Shown: piece by piece, positions 33,208 through 38,365 of the stretch
How positions within the stretch are numbered: the first letter of the stretch is position 1
Layout: every line of letters starts with the position of its first letter
Assembly (NCBI GenBank): GCA_964536985.1
Contig: CAZIBG010000007.1
Span: forward strand, 1-38,365
DNA: 38,365 nt
Direction of reading: 5' to 3'
DNA from: CAZIBG01 sp964536985
GTDB taxonomy: Bacteria > Patescibacteriota > Saccharimonadia > Saccharimonadales > AWTP1-31
Program-made: the position numbers and the translations under genes
The notes under the pieces: generated by a model
The model's database searches: none
What the model was told of the DNA's origin: nothing
The model's input: only the letters and a program-made list of their open reading frames with translations

Positions 33208-33939
33208 ATGAAAACAAAAAATGAAGAATTAGCAGTTGCCGTAGTTGAAGACAAAAAGGAAGTCTCTACCGAGGTGGCTAGTTGGGGGGCTATGGAGGAT
33301 TTGGGCTTAGCTGAGTTAGCTGTGCCTTTTATCAAATTAGTTCAGAAGACGACCAAAGAGGTTGATACATTCGGCTCTAAGCCAGGGACTTTCATCAATT
33401 CGCTAGACGGAGAGGTTGTCGGGACTAATGAAGATCCATTGGAAATAATTATTTTCGGTGCCTATATGTCTTGGTTAGTAATGAAGACTCCTTTAAACAG
33501 CGATCAGTCTGAGTTTGTAAAGTTTGAGCCGTTAACGGTAGAGAACGCAAACCTTAGATATGAAGAAATGACGCCAGAGGGTAAAATCACTCGACATAGA
33601 ACTATTAACTACTATTGCATAGACAGAAAGCATGTAGTTGACGGGATTCCTGCGGTGATTTCGTTTAATAAAAAAGCATTAAAGGTTGGGCAGAGACTTG
33701 GAGTTATATTTAGCAAACTTGCTAGAATTGGAAAGACTAGTGCTCATGTCGTAATTAAGCTAACTAGCCAATTCAAGGACGAGGGGGCGCTAAAGAAATG
33801 GTATGAGCCAGTGGCGACTATTTCTAGGGACGCTACTCCAGAAGAAGTAGCTGCTGCTAAGTATTGGTATGACCAAACTAACAGGTTAGTGGCTACCGAA
33901 AGTAATAGCGCTACCGAAGATAAAGATCCTTGGGAGTAA
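33208..33939 (+). CDS. ssDNA-binding-like protein with acidic tail
   Basis: A 243-residue protein. After an acidic start (residues 1-25) comes a conserved-looking block (LAVPFIKLVQKTTKEVDTFG, KPGTFINSLDG), a central beta-rich part (PLEIIIFGAYMSWLVMK, INYYCIDRKHVV) and an acidic C-terminus ending EDKDPWE, which resembles the acidic partner-binding tail of single-strand DNA-binding proteins. It lies between the SNF2 helicase and a VRR-NUC nuclease, fitting a replication-recombination role. The binding function is inferred from tail and context, not from a recognised OB-fold motif. Confidence 0.55.
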   Translation: MKTKNEELAVAVVEDKKEVSTEVASWGAMEDLGLAELAVPFIKLVQKTTKEVDTFGSKPGTFINSLDGEVVGTNEDPLEIIIFGAYMSWLVMKTPLNSDQSEFVKFEPLTVENANLRYEEMTPEGKITRHRTINYYCIDRKHVVDGIPAVISFNKKALKVGQRLGVIFSKLARIGKTSAHVVIKLTSQFKDEGALKKWYEPVATISRDATPEEVAAAKYWYDQTNRLVATESNSATEDKDPWE

Positions 33940-33940
33940 T

Positions 33941-34273
33941 ATGAAAAAGCAGGAAACAAAACTAAAAGAGAAGGTATTGTCTGCTCTAAAGCTGAGATTC
34001 CCTAACTCTTGGTTCTGTAAGATCCAGCAAGTTTCAATCAATGGCACGCCGGACATTCTGGGGTGCCATTGTGGGGTTTTCGTTGCGATAGAATTAAAGA
34101 CCGAAGACCAAGGCTCTAAGCTAAGTCCTATCCAGATATATGAGCTAGAGAGAATATCTAAGGCTGCTGGCTTTGTTTGGGTAATTAAGAATTTAGGAGA
34201 GCTAGACATTATGCTGAAGGAGCTAGTCGGGCTAGAACAAAAATACAACGAATATGCAAAGGAGAGCGCATGA
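33941..34273 (+). CDS. VRR-NUC family nuclease
   Basis: A 110-residue protein with the PD-(D/E)xK core of VRR-NUC nucleases: GTPDILG (Asp38), then VAIELKTE (Glu51, Lys53), plus SPIQIYELERISKAAG (helix after the site) and a final strand FVWVIKN. Stand-alone VRR-NUC proteins of this size are common in phages and are thought to cut branched DNA during recombination or packaging. It begins one base after the ssDNA-binding-like gene stop and overlaps the next start by 4 bases, so all are translated together. Confidence 0.8.
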   Translation: MKKQETKLKEKVLSALKLRFPNSWFCKIQQVSINGTPDILGCHCGVFVAIELKTEDQGSKLSPIQIYELERISKAAGFVWVIKNLGELDIMLKELVGLEQKYNEYAKESA

Positions 34274-34656
34274 GAGAGAAATACTATTACGATAAAATGG
34301 CAGAGCTTAGAGACTCGTGTGGAGTAATGCCGATTAAGGTCGCTAAGAAAATGGGGATTAGATTCGACTATGATAAGGAGACGTATATTCAGATCATTAG
34401 ATATCTACATAAAAATATGAAAAGAAGGCCATTATCTGGAGACATGGAGGAGATTAAGGGGATGCTAGAAGCGCTATGCTTAAGCACTACTAGCCTAGCT
34501 ACTCGCATGGGCGTGGGGCGACAGGCTTTAATATACGCCCTTGGTTGGGGCATGAACAAGACTAACTTAATTAGACTACAGAAAATAACTAATAATATAA
34601 ACACGGCAATTTGTAACTGTTATGCAGAAATGATTGCCCAAAAAAGGGACGAGTAG
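34270..34656 (+). CDS. Possible helix-turn-helix protein, 128 residues
   Basis: Not assigned to a family. The segment LSTTSLATRMGVGRQALIYA (about residues 72-91) reads like a helix-turn-helix (AT-R-x-GVGRQ-x-L), followed by WGMNKTNLIRLQKITNNIN, as in small Xre-like or regulator domains. The first 60 residues are charged and aromatic. It could regulate the operon or be a small terminase subunit; there is no terminase-specific sign. It starts 4 bases inside the nuclease gene. Confidence 0.5.
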   Translation: MREKYYYDKMAELRDSCGVMPIKVAKKMGIRFDYDKETYIQIIRYLHKNMKRRPLSGDMEEIKGMLEALCLSTTSLATRMGVGRQALIYALGWGMNKTNLIRLQKITNNINTAICNCYAEMIAQKRDE

Positions 34657-34657
34657 A

Positions 34658-34972
34658 ATGAAAACAAAGGCAACAGAGAAGCAAATGTTTTTTTCAGATT
34701 CGGCAGACTCAGGGGATACCGCTAGTCGATTCGAGAGAAGGAAGCAGGAGTTCATTAAGACCGTAACGGACGCGGCAGTAGGAGATCCCTTTAACCTAAC
34801 CACAATAGGAGTGGCGGCGGCGGTGAATAGTAAGTTTCCATCGGTAGTGAAGATAATACTAGCTGGCGGAGACGGCAGCTATGTAGAATTACCTCTTACG
34901 ATGGAGGCTTGGAAGATTCTAAAAGACAGAATAGACCAAGTGCTCACTGAAGCATTAGCTAGTATTAATTAA
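34658..34972 (+). CDS. Hypothetical protein, 104 residues
   Basis: Not recognised. The frame opens at 34634, but the ATG at 34658, after AAAAAAGGGACGAG, fits the ribosome spacing better and avoids a long overlap. The product has a polar start (KATEKQMFFSDSADSGDTAS), a helix (RFERRKQEFIKTVTDA) and a second part that looks like a small alpha/beta unit (NLTTIGVAAAVNSKFPSVVK; SYVELPLTMEAWKILKDRID). No motif is visible. Confidence 0.5.
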   Translation: MKTKATEKQMFFSDSADSGDTASRFERRKQEFIKTVTDAAVGDPFNLTTIGVAAAVNSKFPSVVKIILAGGDGSYVELPLTMEAWKILKDRIDQVLTEALASIN

Positions 34973-34994
34973 TAAAAATAAAAAGGAGAACAAC

Positions 34995-35447
34995 ATGGCT
35001 ACTAAAATAACAACAATCGGAAGTGTCGGAGAAAAAGAAGTAGATAAGCTCCCAATAGGCGGAGTTGAGTTTGACGTATCTGGCGATCCCGCTGAAAAGT
35101 TAAAGCTTCAAGATAGAGAGCTAGAGCTAAAAGAGGTCGCGGAAGCCAGGAAGATAGTCTGGGCAAAGCACAATGAGCTCTTAGAAACGGAAAATTTATT
35201 CAAACAAATGGTTTCTTGCAATCCAAGCGCTGCTCAAATAAAGGCAAATACCTGGAGAGTCTGCGTAGACTGCGTAAAGTTTCTAGCTGATTGTCGCGAC
35301 GGCTTCAAGGAGGACAATCAGGAGCTACTAAGGAGAGCTAAGCTCGAACTTGCCGATTCTAGATATCTATCGCCAATCGACGATGCTTCAGAAGGTCAGC
35401 TTTCTGATATTCAAGTGAGTATCGGGCATCCTGTTAATATTTTCTAA
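34995..35447 (+). CDS. Hypothetical protein, helical, 150 residues
   Basis: Not recognised. The central half is a long, charged helix (EKLKLQDRELELKEVAEARK, WAKHNELLETENLFKQMV), followed by a Cys-containing segment (VCVDCVKFLADCRDG) and an acidic tail. It has a strong Shine-Dalgarno (AAAAGGAGA) before the ATG. Length and coiled layout could suit a small terminase subunit or a structural chaperone, but there is no positive evidence. It ends 8 bases before a membrane micropeptide. Confidence 0.5.
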   Translation: MATKITTIGSVGEKEVDKLPIGGVEFDVSGDPAEKLKLQDRELELKEVAEARKIVWAKHNELLETENLFKQMVSCNPSAAQIKANTWRVCVDCVKFLADCRDGFKEDNQELLRRAKLELADSRYLSPIDDASEGQLSDIQVSIGHPVNIF

Positions 35448-35455
35448 GGAACACA

Positions 35456-35566
35456 ATGCGGTCAAAGGAGAAAGAAAGCGAACTATACTATTTAGCGCTA
35501 ATGCTTGCAGTTGTTTTTGTCTGCGTAGTCATATTTCGAGAGTTTTTCCTGAGACCGCACTTTTAG
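35456..35566 (+). CDS. Membrane micropeptide, 36 residues
   Basis: MRSKEKESELYYLALMLAVV begins the peptide; one membrane helix (about residues 11-27) is flanked by a charged start and an arginine-containing end (RPHF). AAGGA lies 7-8 bases before the ATG. Single-span micropeptides beside cell-wall or polysaccharide-degrading enzymes are often pinholins, antiholins or spanin fragments. It lies directly before the GH5-type gene. Confidence 0.5.
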   Translation: MRSKEKESELYYLALMLAVVFVCVVIFREFFLRPHF

Positions 35567-35577
35567 GGTAGAGTAAA

Positions 35578-36483
35578 ATGTATTTTGTAGGAAGTTCAGT
35601 GGACACTATATACGACGAGATATCCGCTTGTGAGCAACAAGTAGATCAAGCTCAAGCATTAGGCGTCAACTTGTTACGTTGGCAGATAATTCAAGGCGTC
35701 AAAGAGCCTAAGCCTCAAGCTTATGGCGACTACATTAACTTTGTCTATTGGGGCTTAGACAAATACGACAAATGTCGGGAAAGAATTAAGGCAGCCGGAA
35801 TGAAGGTAGTTATAGTGATGATGCACCCCTTTGGTGGATACTCCGGCCATAGAATGAACCTATTTATGTCTATGAGAAAGCTATCCGAGAACTTAGCTGG
35901 ATTCAAGAAGTGTTGGGAGTATATAGCCAATAGATATAAAGACGACGAAGTTATAGAAGGCTTTGAGCTACTAAATGAGCCTCAAGTGGTGACTACTAGA
36001 GGATACCTAGCGAACATGCAGCCAGTAGTAACTGCTCTTAGAAAAATTACAAATAAGACTTTGATAATAAATTGTCCAGGAACAACTCCGGAAGGATTTA
36101 AACTCATGAAGCCCCTACTTGGAGAAAATCTATACTACGGGTTTCACTACTATGCTCCTAATAGCATTACTCACCAAAGAGCTGAGGTTGGGTTAACTTA
36201 CTTTCCAGATCCCGCAAGGATAGAGAACGATCTTAGATATGTTTTGAAGTTTCGACAAACCTATGCGCTACCAGTAGTGAACACTGAGTTTGGGTGCACT
36301 AGTCTATATCCAGTGAACCAAGAGAAATATATTAAAACCGTCATGTCGGTATTTAAGAACCTTGGGATTAGCTACGTTTACCATAACGTTAGCGACGTTA
36401 AGGATAACGTTTGGCAGTTGGTCGGCGGAGCTAAGAAGTCTTTCCTAGAAAAGGCTACCGATTTTTTAAAAACTTATAATTAG
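35578..36483 (+). CDS. GH5-type (clan GH-A) glycoside hydrolase
   Basis: A 301-residue protein with a complete-looking TIM barrel of the GH5 type. Visible signs, in order: ALGVNLLRW with the conserved Arg34, KVVIVMMHPFGG (His83), ELLNEPQ with the acid/base Glu134, GFHYYAP (His190, Tyr192) and VVNTEFG with the nucleophile Glu237. Enzymes of this clan cut beta-linked glucans, mannans or related polysaccharides. There is no signal peptide, so it would act in the cytoplasm unless released at lysis or carried on the virion. It lies between a membrane micropeptide and a basic peptide plus a two-span membrane protein, in a cluster that resembles a lysis cassette. The substrate cannot be told from sequence. 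Confidence 0.8.
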   Translation: MYFVGSSVDTIYDEISACEQQVDQAQALGVNLLRWQIIQGVKEPKPQAYGDYINFVYWGLDKYDKCRERIKAAGMKVVIVMMHPFGGYSGHRMNLFMSMRKLSENLAGFKKCWEYIANRYKDDEVIEGFELLNEPQVVTTRGYLANMQPVVTALRKITNKTLIINCPGTTPEGFKLMKPLLGENLYYGFHYYAPNSITHQRAEVGLTYFPDPARIENDLRYVLKFRQTYALPVVNTEFGCTSLYPVNQEKYIKTVMSVFKNLGISYVYHNVSDVKDNVWQLVGGAKKSFLEKATDFLKTYN

Positions 36484-36495
36484 GGAATAGAACAA

Positions 36496-36597
36496 ATGTC
36501 ACAAAAGCAAAGAATTAAGCGAAAGCTAAAAGCAAAGAAAGCAGTTAAACATAAACAGATGTTAGCGCATCATGCAAAGAAAAGGGGGAGTAAATGA
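36496..36597 (+). CDS. Basic micropeptide, 33 residues
   Basis: MSQKQRIKRKLKAKKAVKHK begins the peptide, which is about half Lys/Arg/His and has almost no acidic residues. It would bind nucleic acid or an acidic partner. The stop overlaps the next ATG (ATGA at 36594), so the two genes are coupled. The ribosome site (AGGGAATAG) is acceptable. Real expression is likely from the fit, but its role is unknown. Confidence 0.5.
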   Translation: MSQKQRIKRKLKAKKAVKHKQMLAHHAKKRGSK

Positions 36598-36992
36598 ACG
36601 AACAAATACAACAGGAAATTTTAAAATACTTACAAGCGTTTCAAAGTGGTGTTGAAAAAGCTGGAACATTTACCGCTGAGCAAGCTCCGTTAGTGGTGCA
36701 GGAATTTATTCAATGGCAGATATGGGGGAATTTGTTAGAAGTATTATACTTTGGTCTTGGTTTATTTATTTGTTATAAATTATTTCTAAAATTAAAAAAA
36801 GATTTATTAGAGTTTGTTGTCAAGAATAAATACTCTAGTGGAGCTGAAGTCTTATACGTACCGTTAACAATCGTTGCCCTAATCTTCGCTATGTTCTTTT
36901 TTTATGCGCTAAGTTCGGCAGCTAAAGCCCTAGTAGCTCCACGAGTTGTAGTTATCGAAAAAATCTCAGAGTTAACCAAGGGGGTCAAATGA
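36594..36992 (+). CDS. Membrane protein with two segments, holin candidate
   Basis: A 132-residue protein with two membrane segments: residues about 43-64 (WGNLLEVLYFGLGLFICYKL) and 86-108 (VLYVPLTIVALIFAMFFFYA), linked by a basic loop (KLKKDLLEFVVKNKYSSG), with a helical N-terminus and a C-terminal amphipathic end. Size and topology suit a class II-like holin. It follows the basic micropeptide with a 4-base overlap (AAGGGGGAGT as ribosome site) and precedes small unknown genes. Confidence 0.55.
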   Translation: MNEQIQQEILKYLQAFQSGVEKAGTFTAEQAPLVVQEFIQWQIWGNLLEVLYFGLGLFICYKLFLKLKKDLLEFVVKNKYSSGAEVLYVPLTIVALIFAMFFFYALSSAAKALVAPRVVVIEKISELTKGVK

Positions 36993-37201
36993 GCGATAAA
37001 GAAACAAAAGGAGCTTATCTGCCGTTTAGGACTTTCTTAGAGCATAGCATTAGACATGCAGTAAATACTGCTTATGAATGTTGGAACACAAATAGCGATA
37101 GCAAGGCTAGTTATTGGTCATCTTTAGCAAAAGAGCGTGACGTATCCTTAAAGCACTACGACGAGCTTCTGCGCTTGCATAATTTGCAGGAGGTTAAGTA
37201 G
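36989..37201 (+). CDS. Hypothetical protein, 70 residues
   Basis: Not recognised. A small, soluble, charged protein with His/Tyr-rich helical parts (RTFLEHSIRHAVNTAYECWN, LAKERDVSLKHYDELLRLHN). It overlaps the membrane protein by 4 bases and ends one base before the next ATG, so it is part of the same chain. Confidence 0.5.
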   Translation: MSDKETKGAYLPFRTFLEHSIRHAVNTAYECWNTNSDSKASYWSSLAKERDVSLKHYDELLRLHNLQEVK

Positions 37202-37324
37202 ATGATTAAGGATGCCCTTGAAATTGCTAAACTTACACTTTACACTGGTCTTATTGCGCTACTTATTCTGAGTGGCGGTAGGCTGCTTTTAATCCTCGAC
37301 CTAATAATCAAGAGGCTACAATGA
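37202..37324 (+). CDS. Membrane micropeptide, 40 residues
   Basis: MIKDALEIAKLTLYTGLIAL begins the peptide, a single membrane span (about residues 10-33) with a basic end (IIKRLQ). The ribosome site GCAGGAGG ends just before the ATG, and the stop overlaps the next ATG by 4 bases (ATGA at 37321). Another small membrane protein in the same cluster, possibly involved in lysis. Confidence 0.5.
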   Translation: MIKDALEIAKLTLYTGLIALLILSGGRLLLILDLIIKRLQ

Positions 37325-37500
37325 AAATCGACGCTGATAAATTGAAAAGGTGGACAGAAAGACAACGTAATCTTTTCGAGTTGTTGCTACGTAGGACTGG
37401 AAAAGAATATTATGATGACCATCGACGAGCTTATAATCAAATGCTGAAGAAGATTAACCGCATGGTCGAGGCCGAGCAGAAAAAGCAGGAGGGGAAGTGA
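37321..37500 (+). CDS. Small basic helical protein, 59 residues
   Basis: A helical, Lys/Arg-rich protein (KLKRWTERQRNLFELLLRRT, AYNQMLKKINRMVEAEQKKQ). It fits precisely between its neighbours: the start overlaps the previous stop and its TGA overlaps the next GTG. Could bind nucleic acid; not recognised. Confidence 0.5.
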   Translation: MKIDADKLKRWTERQRNLFELLLRRTGKEYYDDHRRAYNQMLKKINRMVEAEQKKQEGK

Positions 37501-37718
37501 TTAATAAAGAGGAAATGATTAATAAAATTAAATGTTTCTTTGGCCGTCACGACTTTATCTATGATGACATAGAGGCGGGGAAAAGTATAATTAGCGACGG
37601 ATATATAACTACATTTATTACGAATGGTTGGTGTGATGCTATTTGTAGTAGGTGTGGAAAAGTAAGGAAAGGAATACTAAAGCCATTATCAGAGGTGCAA
37701 GATGAAAAAAATAACTGA
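37497..37718 (+). CDS. Small Cys-containing protein, 73 residues, GTG start
   Basis: The start is GTG at 37497, right after a strong GCAGGAGGGGAA site. The product has CFFGRHDF near the start and CDAICSRCGK at about residues 46-55, which together look like a small zinc-ribbon-type site. It ends with LSEVQDEKNN, encoded by the repeated junction sequence described at 37688. The overlap with the next gene is 17 bases. Confidence 0.5.
   Translation: MINKEEMINKIKCFFGRHDFIYDDIEAGKSIISDGYITTFITNGWCDAICSRCGKVRKGILKPLSEVQDEKNN
37688..37704 (+). repeat. Repeated gene-junction/ribosome-site module, copy 1
   Basis: ATCAGAGGTGCAAGATG, with Shine-Dalgarno GAGGTG and the next ATG, also encodes SEVQD of the upstream protein. 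Identical copies are at 38117-38133 and 38313-38329. Confidence 0.85.
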
Positions 37719-37923
37719 AAGCAACTTTCGATCAGACTGCGGAACTATTGATATAAATGCTCAGACTCCATACGATAAAGGCGCAGAATGGGATAGTTGT
37801 TTGGACATCAAAGTTACTTACAATCAAACGCCAGGTGATTATACCTTTATTCATATTTGCAATATTGATGATTTTATAAAACTACTACAGGAAGTGAGAT
37901 CCGAGATGAGGAGCGATAAGTGA
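37702..37923 (+). CDS. Hypothetical protein, 73 residues, beta-rich
   Basis: The ATG lies in the repeated junction sequence at 37688-37704. The product is beta-rich (GTIDINAQTPYDKGAEWDSC, IKVTYNQTPGDYTFIHIC) with a helical end (FIKLLQEVRSEMRSDK). No family is recognised. The last bases overlap the GTG start of the next gene by 4. Confidence 0.5.
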   Translation: MKKITESNFRSDCGTIDINAQTPYDKGAEWDSCLDIKVTYNQTPGDYTFIHICNIDDFIKLLQEVRSEMRSDK

Positions 37924-38141
37924 TAACTAAAGCAAAACAACTATTACAAACTGAGGTCACTTTAGACCACGAGTCAATGCTGCAACGCATTAAAGATTTG
38001 TCTGAGGTGGTGAAGACGCAGAATGATTGGATTGAGAGGGCTAAGCCCTTTTTAATTTACTTTATGGATAGTGATTGTTGTAGCGAAGTAGAGGGAGTAG
38101 ATATTTATCAATTAACATCAGAGGTGCAAGATGTGGATTAG
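37920..38141 (+). CDS. Hypothetical protein, 73 residues, GTG start
   Basis: It starts at GTG (37920), 6-7 bases after GAGGAG. The product is helical (HESMLQRIKDLSEVVKTQND) with an acidic second half (DSDCCSEVEGVD) and ends with TSEVQDVD, encoded by the second copy of the repeated junction. It overlaps the next gene by 11 bases. Confidence 0.48.
   Translation: MITKAKQLLQTEVTLDHESMLQRIKDLSEVVKTQNDWIERAKPFLIYFMDSDCCSEVEGVDIYQLTSEVQDVD
38117..38133 (+). repeat. Repeated gene-junction/ribosome-site module, copy 2
   Basis: Seventeen bases identical to copy 1, serving the ATG at 38131 and encoding SEVQD at the end of the preceding product. Confidence 0.85.
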
Positions 38142-38337
38142 GCAAGGGGACTCAATAACCAATATTACTACTTCCTCATGGCTATTCTTAGGCAATACGG
38201 AAATTAAACTTGGGAGAGATAGTATTGCAGTTTTTAAAACGGAACAAAAAGCAAAAGAAGCCTTTGAGAAAATTTGGGAGAGATTGAGGGATTATGACTT
38301 AACAGTTGATTTATCAGAGGTGCAAGATGAAAAGTAG
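38131..38337 (+). CDS. Hypothetical protein, 68 residues
   Basis: The ATG lies in the second copy of the repeated junction (38117-38133). The product has a beta-rich start (SITNITTSSWLFLGNTEIKL), a helical middle (TEQKAKEAFEKIWERLRDYD) and ends in LSEVQDEK from the third copy of the junction. No family is recognised. Confidence 0.48.
   Translation: MWIRQGDSITNITTSSWLFLGNTEIKLGRDSIAVFKTEQKAKEAFEKIWERLRDYDLTVDLSEVQDEK
38313..38329 (+). repeat. Repeated gene-junction/ribosome-site module, copy 3
   Basis: Seventeen bases identical to copies 1 and 2, serving the ATG at 38327; identity with copy 1 also continues for some bases on both sides. Confidence 0.85.
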
Positions 38338-38365
38338 CCTACCCTTTACTAAATTTGATTTATTT
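38327..38365 (+). CDS. Start of a further gene cut by the right edge
   Basis: An ATG at 38327 inside the third junction copy, with GAGGTG 5-6 bases before it, opens a frame (MKSSLPFTKFDLF) that runs off the window. It overlaps the previous gene by 11 bases like its neighbours. Nothing can be said about the product. Confidence 0.45.
   Translation, partial: MKSSLPFTKFDLF

Noticed and set aside
34995..35447. Small terminase subunit
   Set aside because: Only length and helical content fit; there is no DNA-binding motif and it is far from the large subunit.
1..38365. CRISPR array, tRNA or rRNA
   Set aside because: I saw no regularly spaced repeats with unique spacers and no cloverleaf with CCA-like acceptor; a tool-based scan could still find a degenerate tRNA.

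Overview
The window is most of the genome of a tailed phage with a short, P22-like tail (podovirus type, Caudoviricetes). It is an AT-rich scaffold cut inside a gene at both ends. The evidence is a P22-type portal, P22 gp4-like and gp10-like tail proteins, a tail fibre with a tailspike-type head-binding start, a large terminase and an N4-gp56-like major capsid protein. I see no integrase, excisionase, recognisable repressor, tRNA or CRISPR array. The host is probably Gram-negative: several phage proteins carry Sec signal peptides or lipoprotein-like starts, and the lysis candidates fit a periplasm. It does not look enterobacterial, because CTAG is common throughout.

Layout. (1) Bases 1-22425, all minus strand, form one long late operon read right to left: large terminase, portal, scaffold, major capsid protein, decoration-like protein, a terminator, gp4-like adaptor, tail fibre, gp10-like hub, then a run of probable ejection proteins ending in a very large one (about 1709 residues). 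After these come small membrane, lipoprotein and secreted proteins and a truncated LamG-like protein. (2) Bases 22426-23398 are a gene-free divergent control region with a GC-rich island, short repeats and AT-rich promoter-like stretches. (3) Bases 23399-28700, plus strand, hold early genes: small unknown proteins, an exported lytic transglycosylase, and a MoxR/CobS-like AAA+ ATPase next to a degenerate VWA (CobT-like) protein, with intrinsic terminators between units. (4) Bases 28668-31165, minus strand, hold a small replication block: a zinc-finger primase fragment, a Toprim plus VapE-like helicase protein, and a small unknown. (5) Bases 31275-38365, plus strand, hold an SNF2-type helicase, an ssDNA-binding-like protein, a VRR-NUC nuclease, small unknowns, a GH5-type glycoside hydrolase among tiny membrane and basic peptides (a candidate lysis or envelope cassette), and a chain of tightly overlapping small genes.

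Two runs of 100 N are assembly joins, not biology. Each is flanked on both sides by the same 55-base sequence, as expected from a k=55 de Bruijn graph. The join at 25601-25700 simply collapses. The join at 7171-7270 lies in a real in-frame tandem repeat with a 468-base (156-residue) period inside the giant ejection-protein gene. Removing 155 bases there restores one open frame of 1710 codons.

The points most worth following up are the GH5 enzyme in the lysis-like cluster, the AAA+/VWA-like pair, the two tandem secreted CC-x-PIK paralogues, the in-frame tandem repeat of the ejection protein, the three HxH motifs spaced exactly 21 residues in the portal, and a translation-start sequence repeated at the joints of the rightmost genes.
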